DNA of 64,000 bases from Istiophorus platypterus (GCA_016859345.1 CM029121.1:7846411-7910410), one strand, 5' to 3'. Counted from the first letter of the stretch, positions 14,146 through 25,450 are shown. The notes: generated from the letters alone by a model not told the origin. Program-made: numbers and translations.

Positions 14146-14212
14146 TATACACCATTCAGCTAAAACACTAAGACCAGTAATTTATTTAAATGTTGTGGCT
14201 GATTGGTGTATA
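14146..14212. mobile_element. Minimal Tc1-like remnant: two terminal inverted repeats joined
   Basis: It begins TATACACCATTCAGCTAAAA and ends, inverted, TGTTGTGGCTGATTGGTGTA followed by TA. These are the two terminal repeats of a Tc1-like family whose ends read TATACACCGATCAGCCACAA in fish. Only ~67 bp remain, so the whole transposase gene is deleted and the ends have nearly fused. Confidence 0.7.
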
Positions 14213-15221
14213 GAGGCTGTTGCTCATGCTATTTAGGGGACTTCTTTTTGAAAGTATTCGAAGGTATTTTGTGTTTTCCTCAAGGAACCATCGCAAAAGG
14301 TTCAATGTGGAATCCCCTGAAGTTACAGTAGCGCTGACACCTTCTACATGCAGGCTCCAAAAAAATCTCTTTAGAATAGTCCCTATGGACAGATATGTCA
14401 TATACAAACAATTCTGGATGCATGCATAGCAGGGAAACAGAAATGATGGCTTAACTATGGAGATTTTCATTACCAATGAATGAAGCAAATAGGTGAACAC
14501 CAGTAAATAATTGTGTTTAAAGCCAAATTCATATGTGGCTAAAAAGAAATGGTATATTCAAACGACAAGAGGCAGCTAATAGCACAATGCTAATCAATAC
14601 TACACAAATTTAGCTCTACAGAAAGTGTGAAATGAATTGTGTCCCAGAACATCAACTGGTTGCACGGATTAAACCACAGAGGAATCTTTTTTTCTCTGAA
14701 AATTATAAGTATAAATATGTGACACATTTTCCAGCCAATGTTATCAGTCAGCACCTGTATCAGCTGTCTCCAAGGCTCACTTTGGAACTCTGAGGACAAG
14801 CTGATCACCAAAAAAATAGACAGTTGTATAAAACCAAGAATATTGCAGTGACAGTGGAACAACACATCCAAACTTATGTGACATTACATTTACTCACAGA
14901 ACACTGACCAGCCTCTAGGAAAGACAGAAATGACTGACAGTATCACCCTGGGCTCGCATGCACATGGACATTAAATAGGAGACAGTGAGCAACAATGAGC
15001 AACACCATCACACCCACACATTTCCCACACCACCCACCACTCACAGCCCCATTCTTACCATACTGATATGCCCAGCTGTGTACAGCTGCATTTCACCCAG
15101 TGATGGTTTTTAAGATGCCTTGCTGCAACAAGAAATTATGTGAACTGAACTGATACAAATGCATTAATGACTGATAACACAAATGAAACTGTTTATGAGG
15201 GATAATATTTATTGTACTTTT
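14213..15221. other. No gene recognised
   Basis: Nothing beyond short chance open frames. Confidence 0.6.
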
Positions 15222-15629
15222 TATAACTACTGCTGTCGCTATGGAAAGTAATTCACTTTCCATTGTATTTATATTTTACATCATCACGCATACCTCAGAA
15301 TGCCACACTTTATATTCTTACTTCCCTCTATTGCTATTTTAGTTATTACTATTGATGATTATGATAATCATTATTATTTAGTCGAGATGATGATCATCAT
15401 TGTGCTGATAATCACAAACACCCAAAGCAGCGATTTGAATGCTTAGAGAATTGTTTGGGTAGATGAAACAACTGTGATCGTATAAATCTTCATAAACATT
15501 TACTGATATAATAAAGAATAAATGCATAATTACAGGCTCCCAGTTTAGTATTGCAAAAATTTAAATAAGCCCTTTATTTAGCAGTAAAAGCCTCCAAAAA
15601 ACACAAGCCTGAGGGAAGAAAGCAGTAAC
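15222..15629 (+). repeat. Long inverted repeat, left arm
   Basis: Nearly base-for-base reverse complement of 16540-16993. Over ~370 bp (from 15250) only a few differences are visible, for example one A inserted in a run near 15557. The outer end TATAACTACTGCTGTC pairs with GACAGCAGTAGTTATA at 16978-16993; this arm lacks about 45 bp present near the outer end of the other arm. No open frame is shared. Confidence 0.93.
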
Positions 15630-16539
15630 ATAACACTAACACTAGCAGAACTAGCAGAAGTGTAAGCAATGGACTGAACCGTGTGTTTATCTATGTCTAA
15701 CATTAGGACAGTGCCACTAACATCACCCTAAACCCCGATAGAGTATCCAGGACTGTCCTGAGCAGGGCTTTATTTAACCTGTCCTGTAACCCTGCACAAT
15801 GGAGAGGTTGAGGAAGTACTAGAGATGTAATTGTATATGTAGATGGAACTGGCCTTGAAAGAAAAATTAGGAAACAGCTGCAGTTGTAGTAGCCCTTGTA
15901 ACTAGCAAGCTGGCTAGGCATGCTAGCAGTTTTTGACCAGCTGGGGCAGTGTAACTAAAGATGGGTGGACTTTAATCTCCTCTTTAACATCGCTGGATTC
16001 TTTTTTGCCTCCTGAGATTGTTTTTTTGGTTTTGTTTTTCTTTTTTTACTGCATCTGGTTTTGTTTTCCTCTCAGTCAACAGGCCAGAGTTTGGAGTCAC
16101 CATTCGTGAGAGTAGATGTTTCTACCTGACCCTGCTGAAAAGGTGAACCTCCTCCAGCCTGATCACCTTCCTCTGCCCCCCCCCCCTTTGTTCTGGTGTT
16201 TGGCCTCCTCTCCTATGAATCCACTGCTCCACTGTGACAGGATCACTGTTAAGTCCTTTTTCTGATCTCGTTGCTCTGCCAGGTCTGAGTCTGTCGTTTG
16301 TCTCTGACTGAGCAAGGCAAGTTTCCCAAAGGAAGGAGATGTCCTTTTCTTTGTCTTTAGCCTCTTCGTTCTCCTGCCTATGTCTGATGTCAAATTGGTT
16401 TTGTTTTCATGCCTTGTTCTCCATGGTTATGGCAGCTGTATTTGGTATGTAAAACTGTCTCCCATATGCTCTTTGTAAAGTCTTATTTGCCTTCACCGTT
16501 TTTTTTTTTTTCTTTTATCCTCCCTTGAGAGCCTTGACA
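15630..16539. other. Spacer between inverted-repeat arms
   Basis: About 0.9 kb with a poly-C run near 16180, T-rich tracts at 16020-16060 and 16500-16515, and no recognisable transposase or other domain. A 76-codon minus-strand frame (16393-16163) is basic and low-complexity and is not convincing. Confidence 0.6.
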
Positions 16540-16993
16540 GTTACCGCTATCTTCCCTCAGGCTTGTGTTTTTTGGAGGCTTTTACTGCTAAATAAAGGGC
16601 TTATCTAAATTTTGCAATACTAAACTGGGAGCCTGTAATTATGCATTTATTCTTTATTATATCAGTAAATGTTTATGAAGATTTATACGATCACAGTTGT
16701 TTCATCTACCCAAACAATTCTCTAAGCATTCAAATCGCTGCTTTGGGTGTTTGTGATTATCAGCACAATGATGATCATCATCTCGACTAAATAATAATGA
16801 TTATCATAATCATCAATAGTAATAACTAAAATAGCAATAGAGGGAAGTAAGAATATAAAGTGTGGCATTCTGAGGTATGCGTGATGATGTAAAATATAAA
16901 TACAATGGAAAGTGAATAGCTGAATTACTGAAAGTGAAAGAAACTGAGAAAGTGATGAGGATGATGGAGATGATAGGGACAGCAGTAGTTATA
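16540..16993 (-). repeat. Long inverted repeat, right arm
   Basis: Reverse complement of the left arm at 15222-15629, with an additional ~45-bp GATGATGG/AAAGTG-rich stretch near 16918-16970. The inner end GTTACCGCTATCTTCCCTC matches the left arm's inner end with two changes. Confidence 0.93.
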
Positions 16994-18095
16994 ATTAGAG
17001 TAGTTATAATGACATTGGTGATTTTGGTTACAAAAACACTAAAGCAAGAGGGCTCCACATTTTACACAATAGGATTTTCATTTTTTTTGTTTTTCCAATT
17101 GTTTTAACAGAGTTTGAATATAGCACGAAATAAGTAGATTATGTGGAAGACGTCAGTGTCAGTTAATGTTACAACTTTTTTCTCATGTCCAAAAAATTTT
17201 TGAAATTCTCATCCAATCCTCGTGAGAAATGCAAGGTTTCCCGACCTCAGTCACAATTCATTTATTCAAATGCATACTGAAAACACTAGTTGCATAGTCA
17301 TTTGAATGGATATTGGATACTGAATGTCTTCACGTTCCTTGTTCCCTAGACATAGGCATATCACTTTGGCAGAAAGATGGATGAACTGTCTCATTTTCAT
17401 TTTAATGAAAACAGATGGAAAGAATTACCAGCACAAACATCGTTCCTTGAGCTTGATTTGATACCATTTTCATTATAATTTTGCCATTTTGTAGCCAGTC
17501 AATAGTTTGCTAATGGCTTTGCTAGTGTTAAAAATAGAAGGGAGAATGAGTGAGCTGTGTAGTCTACACGTGTTTGTAGGCTTCCTCCTCTAATTCTGCC
17601 ATGCAAACATACACATGCACAGCCTTTCCTTCAACTCAAGGGCAGCTCAGCACTAGCATGATTTGATATGCTAATGCAGGATGTCATGCATGGACATCAT
17701 AATGAGTCATTTAGCGCCTGACTTCTCCCATTTCTATTGACACTACTAGTACATCCAGAGGACAAGGATTTTTCCTGTCTCCTTTAACTCATCCTATATA
17801 TAGATTCATCACTGACTAACTGAATCTGTCTTACACTTAAGAGCAGTAGGCTACAGATTGATTGCCATTTCATATTTTTCCCTGATGAATTTGGGTAAAT
17901 TTCAGATGAAGAAAGACTGATAGATGGAGGAAGAAGAGGAGAGATAACGTGTTAATAGGAGAAGACAAAGTCAAGTTACATTTTATTCATTTATATTTAA
18001 TTGAATATAGCCTATTGTGTTCTAAAGGAAAGGAAAAATGGAAATGCCTGTAAGGTGGCAATACATTAATAACACATTGTGATATACTGTACAGT

Positions 18096-18138
<43 letters not shown>

Positions 18139-19814
18139 TGTCTACATGAGTTTAACCATACAATATACTGCAGAATAGAACAATCATTTTTGAATTGACA
18201 GCTGGTCCTGCAAAGAGATTAGAAATTGCTGGTCTTCAGCTTTTGTCCAACTGTTTTGTATGCAAACTTCAATATGCATAATTTTGCAAACCAAGCCTCC
18301 GCTCATTTTAAAAATCTGTTAGTCATGCCCAAATGCTATAACCTTGACCAGTGATTCAAAATAGGTTCTTAACACTATGTCTACATAGAGATTGATTCAG
18401 CTGTATTTTCCATTGATCTCAAGCATATCTCCAGAAGAGATGCACTCCTACCGCTCATGTTTATGAATGTGTTTATTTTTTATGCTCTAAGGCTATTTTC
18501 CTGCGTTTTACACACATAATTACAGGACTACGTAGTGTGCTCTGAGCACTTACAAAATGCAGATGACCTAAAACTCAATACAGTGCTTGAACACCTCCTG
18601 TGCAGACACACATAAAGTATGAGAGCTCTGCTAATGTGCTGCTCACACTACACCTCCTGTGTAGACGGTATAGGCAGTCAAATGTGTCAGAGTTCGGCAG
18701 CAGTTGTCAGAATAAATTAATAATAAGTGGTCCTTAGTTTGCATTACTCTGTAATGTGAGAGGCCTGATTTAACTTCATAAGTCATTAGGTTATATTAAA
18801 AACCAAGCTGTTACTGTGGGTTGGTTGCTTTTTTACTTTGGTGTTGGATCAACAAAAGATACAGTGGATATTATTACTTATGTCTGTAAGAAATTTTGTG
18901 GATGGAAGTGGTGGGACTAGAGGTCAAGGGGTCTTCTCGGGGTCATTGATATCCACTGGGAACTTCATGCAGTCTGGTCAGATGTAAATAACTACTAATT
19001 GGTGCAAAATGCTTTGTTTTTAAAAAAAAGATATACTTTATACTACGTGTGATAACCCTTTATGTTTGTAGATAAAATAACTCTGTGCTTCTATACATCC
19101 ATGGATTACTGTATATATGGCATCCTAGACATTTATTAACAGCATGGCTGGTTGTGTTTTCACTCTTTGAGGTTGTGTGTGTGTGTCATGTGGCAATATG
19201 TGGTCCTCTAGACACCTATTGTGGTGGAGACTACCGCATAGACCGTTCTGAGTATTTTGGAAGGTGTTTATATCTCTGTCTGTCTATCTCTCTTTCTCTG
19301 GACAGATTTTGTCCCTGAAAATTTTCATTGTCAAAATCTGTCCATCAGAACTGGACAGTTGACTAGAGAAAAATTGTCTGATCTGATGAATCTCGATTTC
19401 TGCTGAGGCACTGTTACGACCCTTCCCTTTTTTGCCTGCATTGGTTCAACTGGCTACTTCCTGCTGGAGCTTGTAGTAAGGGAGGGTCATTAAGGTATCG
19501 TGGTTACACCTGTGTAGTATCCAATCTGGTCTCATTGTCTCTCTCGCTCTCTCTCTCTCCCGGACGCCACATTTCTCTGGGTTTGGGGTTTTGTTTGACA
19601 TTTTTTTCTGCATTCAACAGTACCCTGAATATTTTTCTCATTTGTCAGTAAATTTCTGTTCACTACTGATGCAGTTGCTCTCCTCACCTCATATCTTTTG
19701 TAAATAGTTTTGTTGTTTGTTAGCAATAAAACATCCAATCAGCACTTTAACCCGACTTGCCTCTTCTAATTCACTTGTGCATTGAGCTGGTTTGTGAACA
19801 CACACAGAATGGTC
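16994..19814. other. No gene recognised; (TG)n at 18101-18140
   Basis: A/T-rich DNA with one TG microsatellite. A perfect 12-bp hairpin lies at 19300-19343, and a possible non-autonomous element starts near 19411 (TGTTACGACCCTTCCC), but no matching inverted end was found. Confidence 0.55.
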
Positions 19815-20640
19815 AAAATTTGGCATCAACAGCATGAATCCATGGACCCAACCTGCCTTGTGTTTAGGCTGGTGGTGGTGGTTGTGGTGTGATTGTGAAG
19901 GGAATGTTTTCTTGACTCACTTTGGACCCTTAAAACCAATCAATCATGGTTTGAATGCCAGAGTCTGTCTGGGTGTTGTTGTTGATCATATGCATTTCTT
20001 CATGACCGTCTTCTAATGGTTACTTCCAGCAGGATAATTCACCGTGTCATGAAGCAAAAGGCATGGCATATCAATTTAATGACAATGACCGTGAGTTCAA
20101 TGGACTTCAGACTTCAGCGGCTTTCAGTTGTGACAGCCCCAGGTCCTCTTCCTGTTTATTCTGTGTTGTGGTTCTCTCTTGATGTGCTGGTGCCTGTCTC
20201 CAGGCCACACGCCCAGCATCCTCTCTTGTTTGTGGTTACACATTACCCATGCCAATACATCCATGTATTTCAGTACACCACTGACACTGATCCTCACACT
20301 GCATGGTTATTTCTCTTTCTTTATTTAATTAAACATTGGTTAATTATGGGTAATTAGGCAGTGTGTCTCCCTCCTGATATGAGCCTGTGAGCAGGTCATA
20401 GCATAGTGTATCTACACAGTAACCAGATCTGAATCCAATAGAACACCCTTTGAATATGGTAAAAGATGAATATGCATCCAACAAATCTTCAAAAAAGATG
20501 TGATGCAGTAATGTAAACATGGAACAGAATCTCAAAGGAAAATTTCCAACATCTTGTGGAATCCAGGCCAAGAAGACTTGAAGCTGTTTTGAGAGCAAAG
20601 GGAGGCACTATTCAGTATTGATATGGTGTTCATAATATGG
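19815..20640 (+). mobile_element. Degenerate Tc1/mariner-type transposase pseudogene
   Basis: Phrases of a fish Tc1-like transposase appear in order with frameshifts: HESMDPTCLV, a Gly-rich run, then FSxLTLDPLKPINHGLNA, then QQDNSPCH (around the second catalytic Asp), then after an unrelated ~280-bp insertion SESNRTPFEYGK (the normal PDLNPIEH region) and a C-terminal AKKT..CFESKG. Stops, shifts and the insertion (about 20120-20400) make it non-functional. Confidence 0.7.
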
Positions 20641-21713
20641 TTTTTGTTTAACCTGTATCCACTATGCTGTGATTTTACTCACATAAAAACAAATTGTAAT
20701 TGTAAACTTTACCTGTGAATGTCATACTTTTTGCCTTTCAGATATTTCCCTCTAGCATCTGTAATCTATCAGGTATTCAAACTGTATGTTCTAAAGGAAA
20801 TATTTTTGCTCATAAAATTGATATTTTTAACTTAATACTGGAACATCTCTAGTTATAAGGTCCTTAGCAATGCCATTATAGTTGCAGAATTTAGTTTAAT
20901 TACATAATTATTTATAATGGGAATACATAAGTATAACGAGTACTTAAAGGAAAGAGTGTCAGGGAACTTCTGCCACCAACAAATATCAGATATTTCATTT
21001 GCCCGTCTGCTCCATTAACATGCAAACATCATTCTTTGGTGTAATGTAGCTGATGTTTGCAGTACTGTCACTAGCACATCATGATCGTATTTGATGTGAA
21101 AGAGAGAAAAGCACATAGATAGCTTTGTGTATAAATGGAGATTTCTTGATGAGTGTGCCCTCTGGGCTTTGTAAGGAATATCTATCTGATGCCAATGTAA
21201 TCTACGTATAACAGAACTGGAATCTCAATTAGATGCAAAGCCATGGAAGTATGGGCATGAGGAGGGAAGAAAAAAGAGGAAGATGGAGGGAGGCTGTGTG
21301 ATGTAAAGTACGTGAAACACAGAGGCAGAGGAACAAAAGGGACTGGAAGAAAAAAGAGACAAGGCCTAGAGTCACAGAAGGTGACTGAAGATTCAAAACC
21401 TCTACACACTGAATAGAGGACCCACTTTTCCTGATCACAGCTGAGCTCATTGCCTGTCATGGCTGTCTGACAGAGAGATGCAGAGGCAGGGCTCTGAGTG
21501 GCACATAATCTTCTCTCTACCTCCTTACATTTGGTAATGGAGTTGTGACCTCTTGTTCAAGAGCTCATTTCTGTTTTTACCTCCTTATTTGTCACCCTCT
21601 GACTTTCCTGGTCGTTATTTCATTACTGGCTTTTGTGTTGACTTTGGAGGTACCATTGCTGACCTTGAGCAAACCCTCAGAGTGCCACATCTTACTGTAA
21701 ATCTACTATGTGT

Positions 21714-21765
<52 letters not shown>

Positions 21766-22439
21766 AAACCATTTTTGTTAATACCAGTGTTTATTATATT
21801 AATGTTTCTGCAAGTGGGCAAGATGATAGGAGGAGTGAGTGGTTTGACAGGCTCCCTCAAATCCAAACCTTAGCCCTCTTAACCATTGAAATCTCTATCC
21901 AGCAATTGATCAAATCTCTTCATCAGATAAGCATGAACTCAAAGTCTGATCCATAACAACAAAACAAAATCAAACAAAAAGATGCCAGAGTTTGTACAGA
22001 CCTTGTCTGTTGCCTGTTGTTGTTGATTCCCGGGGTGTCCACCCACAACAAAACATTTCTATTTACTGCTCAAAGACAGCCAAGCCTTTGCTGCTGGATC
22101 TGGATGAGTCTTGCAGCAACAAGAGGCAAGCTGGAAAACCATTAAGTTTGTAGTCTTTCTCACTGTTGTTGTCAGTGAATCTCCAATCAAACCCTGGACC
22201 GACTCTACAATTGACCATGAGCAGTCAAGATGTTCCATGTGTTTCTACAGCTAATGTCTCCCATTCTCCCAAAGACCCAAGAATAACACCAAAAATACAC
22301 CTGCCATTGTCAGCCTACCATTGTCAGTGAGTGCTGTCCTGGTTGGCCTCTTGCTAGATAGGTGGTCACCCCACCCATTGGTAATATAAAGTCACTTGTT
22401 GATGAAACAGTACTGAGACCTTTATGAAAGAGTGCCAAA
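20641..22439. other. No gene recognised; (TG)n at 21708-21763
   Basis: One TG microsatellite and chance open frames only. The 3' end may include decayed 5' sequence of the LINE that becomes recognisable at 22440. Confidence 0.55.
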
Positions 22440-23100
22440 CTGCTCAGAGATCAGCAAGGATTTAGATATGCAGAAATAAAAGTGGACTCTAAGCTAAAAT
22501 GCTTGGGACTGAATAATGTTGTTCCTGCCCAAATTAATTTTAGTGTAGTTGATGTCACCCCCCACCTTCACATGAGGCACATTTTTATGATGGACTGGAA
22601 ATTACTTCTTGCAAAATGTAATAATTTTTCTGAACTTATTATGTTAGGTGATTCGGATAGATAAAGGCGCTAAATGGAAAATTTAAAACATCATGACAAA
22701 ATTCAGTTACCAAAAACTGACTGGTAGACCTACAAGGACCTACAGTAATTGATCTTGTTTTCACGAACAGGACAGACAGAATAACTAAAACATACATTCT
22801 GATCACAAGCCTCTCAGATCATATGACATTGGTTGTGAAAAATCTGACTAGTTCATCGTACCAAGAATGACATGAAATCTGTAAAATCAGAGTTCCATGA
22901 TTTAAAAAAAGAGCCCTTGAAAGAGAACTGATACGAATGAACTGGGATACAGTAACAGAAATACATGACTTGAACACCTGCTGTGATAACTTAATGACAA
23001 CTATTAATGGTTTAATTGATATATACCCTGAAACACTGTACAATTACACAAGCACAATGTAGTTTTGAATATGAACCACGTAGCTGCCTGAAAACATCAA
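22440..23100 (+). mobile_element. LINE remnant, endonuclease domain
   Basis: In successive frames it shows LKCLGLNNVV, LIMLGDSD (the GDxN-type endonuclease motif), PTRT, IDLVFTNRTDRITKTYILIT and LSDHMTLVV (the SDH motif). These are the ordered landmarks of the APE-type endonuclease at the start of fish CR1/Rex1-like LINE ORF2. It is broken by frameshifts and stops, and no reverse transcriptase follows. Confidence 0.78.
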
Positions 23101-23416
23101 TGTTCTCTCTATTTATACAGTATATCTTATTTATTTCAAGTTCTTCCTCTCATCCACTTTTCCTCCCCTTGCCACTTGCTTCTCATCTCATCCCCTCTAC
23201 TCTGCAGACTTGTTTATTCGTCTGCTTCACCTAAGATTGGTTAAGCAGTCCGTGGCAGAGTAACAACAAGGTTGTTTGTGATGTCGCTATGGTTGGAAGG
23301 AAGACAGCAAGAGGCTTGATAGATCCATTAATGTTTCTTTGGTCTTCCATTTCAAGGCTGCAGAAGTACTCTAATGTGTGTGTGTGTGTGTGTTTGTGTG
23401 TGTCCATGGGTGCATG
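23101..23416. other. Flank with (TG)n at 23375-23402
   Basis: Short non-coding stretch ending in the TG-rich tract that received the retrovirus insertion. Confidence 0.7.
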
Positions 23417-23420
23417 CGTG
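23417..23420. repeat. Target-site duplication CGTG, left copy
   Basis: Immediately precedes the first LTR and is matched by CGTG directly after the last LTR. Confidence 0.75.
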
Positions 23421-23673
23421 TGTTGTGCCTCACTAACGGACTGTAAGACAAAGAAGGCCTACAGGCACACCCAAACCTGGGATCCAGCTAAGGCCACGTG
23501 TAAATAACCAAGGGAGACAAAGAACTCAGCAGAGCATCCCCCCACCACGAGGTCCCAGTTGGATACCTGACCAAATGGACGACCCCCAACGGCGCGGTGC
23601 CTCCGAACAGCGGGACCATAAAATCTCCACGGATCCCCATGGGCTAAATTGGGCCAGAATCACCACCAATTCG

Positions 23674-23697
23674 TGACGTCACCTAAAGTTATATTAA
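23674..23697 (+). promoter_or_regulatory. LTR core promoter: CRE plus TATA box (first LTR)
   Basis: A perfect CRE, TGACGTCA (23674-23681), is followed eight bases later by TATATTAA (23690-23697). Transcription would start near 23720, just at the 15-bp repeats. Confidence 0.6.
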
Positions 23698-24351
23698 CAC
23701 AGAAACTCCTGAAACTCGTCCCTTCTGCGTTGGACCCTTCTGCGTTGCACCCTTCTGCGTTGGACCCTCGCCAAGACCAGAGAACTCCTCGCCAATAGAA
23801 GTGGCATCAACAACCGCACCCAGATCTAGACCTCGTCCCTCGTGGCGAACACTAGTTGTAGTCAAAGTTTCTGAGTTAACTAACTAACCGTGAGTCAGCG
23901 GAATTCCGCTGTTCCAGCCGCCCTTCGCTGTGTGTCGCGCCGACACCGTTCAACTCGTACCAGAGTCGCAGACCGGCCCTCGCTCCCGGACGTCCAAGGA
24001 GGTGAAACCTGGTAGCTAACGTGTCCTACCCGTTTCACGAAGAAGACGAAAGGACACAGATCTCGCTTCTTCTGAGTCGACGAAAGAATTCCCCGCCGTG
24101 AGCCGAATCAAGCACCTCGGAGACTAACCATCTCGTCGAGAAAATAAGTTAGCCGCCGAGCCGCTAACCAACGACTCTTCTCCTGCAAACGACGCCGAGG
24201 ACGAGCTCGCCGCACCGCTGGACTCGTCAAAAGTAAGAGGCTTATAGCTCTGGGCAGACGTTAGTAACTAAAGTGTAATAAGCTGTCGAATGTTTATGAT
24301 TACATGGGTTGTGTGTTATTTAATTCATATGTGAACATCATTGAATGAATT

Positions 24352-24378
24352 AAGTTATCCGTCTGCAGCGGATAACTT
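24352..24378 (+). other. Conserved LTR hairpin A
   Basis: Perfect 10-bp stem AAGTTATCCG / CGGATAACTT with a 7-base loop. It is identical in the other LTRs at 30006-30032 and 38678-38704. Confidence 0.8.
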
Positions 24379-24394
24379 CTGTCCCGCCTGTATC

Positions 24395-24509
24395 ACGATC
24401 GAGACCAGTACTTTCTGTGTCAGTTAAAGGCCCAGACTCGCGACACTCATCAACTGAGTCGAGTAAAGTCTGTGTGATACAGGAAATACTGTCTCTAAAC
24501 CACGATCGT
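24395..24509 (+). other. Conserved LTR long imperfect hairpin B
   Basis: Nested complementary blocks: ACGATCG with CGATCGT, AGAC with GTCT, and CAGTACTTTCTGTGTCA with TGATACAGGAAATACTG (mostly Watson-Crick, with two possible G-U pairs). It is kept in the other LTRs at 30046-30160 and 38722-38837 and lies within the predicted R region of the transcript. Confidence 0.6.
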
Positions 24510-24920
24510 CAGAGCGTCTTTGTTGAACTTGTCTGTTTCTGCTTCCACTAACGACACGTTCCGATTCGAACGCCCGCGCGGAGGGTTCGAACCTGCCCCA
24601 CCTAGTTTCTTTGTCCAGTCTGGTGGTAACGGTGTAACGTCACTACATTCCACAGACTCTTCCGCCGACCTCGCGTGACGTGACTGTAACTAGACACGTC
24701 CGCCACCTCAGTCCGCCTCCCTTCGGGCGCGCACACACATAGACCCCCCCTTCACGCGCCCTCACACACACTCACACTTATACACACACCACCATACAGA
24801 TACTCACACTCACACATACCTACCTCAATACTTACACAATTTCACGATCGGTAGCTAGTAGTAAATAATAAGATTTTTTATTTGAAAGTGATGATAATTG
24901 AAGGTGATATTGCTGATGAT

Positions 24921-24926
24921 AATAAA
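24921..24926 (+). terminator. LTR polyadenylation signal (first LTR)
   Basis: AATAAA followed within 60 bases by a T/GT-rich stretch (TTTATTTGTGTTTCTG). This would place the end of R near 24945 and make R about 1.2 kb. Confidence 0.6.
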
Positions 24927-25099
24927 TTCTGTTATTGCTAAAAGAGAAGTTTATTTGTGTTTCTGTTCACGTACTGTGATAACAAGCTGGTTGACAAGGT
25001 CAGTGCCGACCTCTTTACCTTCTTATTCACTATAGAATTAACAATAGTTCCAAATTATTGGCAATTCTGAGTGAACACCCTTTCTTGAGACTGAATCCA

Positions 25100-25450
25100 A
25101 CAGTTGGTTATTGGTCCGGGGTTGTCGGTGGTGCCCCGTTCTTGATGGTTTAAATTGATCGGATTCTGTTAATTTTAATAATTACTCGAGATTATCCTTG
25201 ATAATCAGTAATTGTAGCTAATAGCCAATTCATTGCTCCTGCACTGCACAACGGATGGTGCCTTATGTGAGGTTGCATCTGAATTTCAGCTATTAGTCCG
25301 GTTTTCCAGTGGTGCCCGTATTAGTAATCCTGATTAAGCCAATCCATCCAAATCTTTACAATTATTAATGATTATTTTAATAATCACTAATTATTGCCAA
25401 TAACCAAGTCCTGTATTAGGCCCGGCACAACAAATGGTGCCCGTGTGAGG
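25100..25450 (+). repeat. Two diverged ~180-bp tandem units at the LTR 3' end
   Basis: Each unit begins TTGGTCCGGG or TTAGTCCGG, has GGTGGTGCCCCG-like sequence, an A/T-rich middle, then CTGCACAAC or GCACAACA followed by a primer-site-like block (TGGTGCCTTATGTGAGG at 25256; TGGTGCCCGTGTGAGG at 25435). The primer-like blocks are 179 bases apart. The same order is present in the other two LTRs. Confidence 0.65.
25435..25450 (+). other. Primer binding site for elongator tRNA-Met
   Basis: TGGTGCCCGTGTGAGG begins two bases after the first LTR. The 3' end of vertebrate elongator tRNA-Met calls for TGGTGCCCCGTGTGAGG, so all bases match apart from one missing C. At the middle LTR the equivalent stretch (31073 onward) is rearranged and no longer a good match. 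Confidence 0.8.

Larger units (their letters stand above)
23421..25432 (+). repeat. ERV LTR, first copy (2012 bp)
   Basis: Runs from TGTTGTGC to GCACAACA. In order: CRE and TATA box (23674-23697), three copies of a 15-bp repeat (CCCTTCTGCGTTGGA) at ~23718-23765, two conserved hairpins (24352-24378, 24395-24509), a CA-rich stretch (~24730-24800), AATAAA (24921) and a ~180-bp tandem unit at the 3' end. It closely matches the third LTR, with mostly 1-3-base indels in homopolymers. Confidence 0.95.

Noticed and set aside
16163..16393. Basic 76-codon frame in the inverted-repeat spacer as a transposase
   Set aside because: Low complexity, ends in a poly-C derived Gly/Arg tail, no catalytic motif.
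19411..19760. Possible non-autonomous DNA transposon starting TGTTACGACCC
   Set aside because: No matching inverted end or target duplication found.
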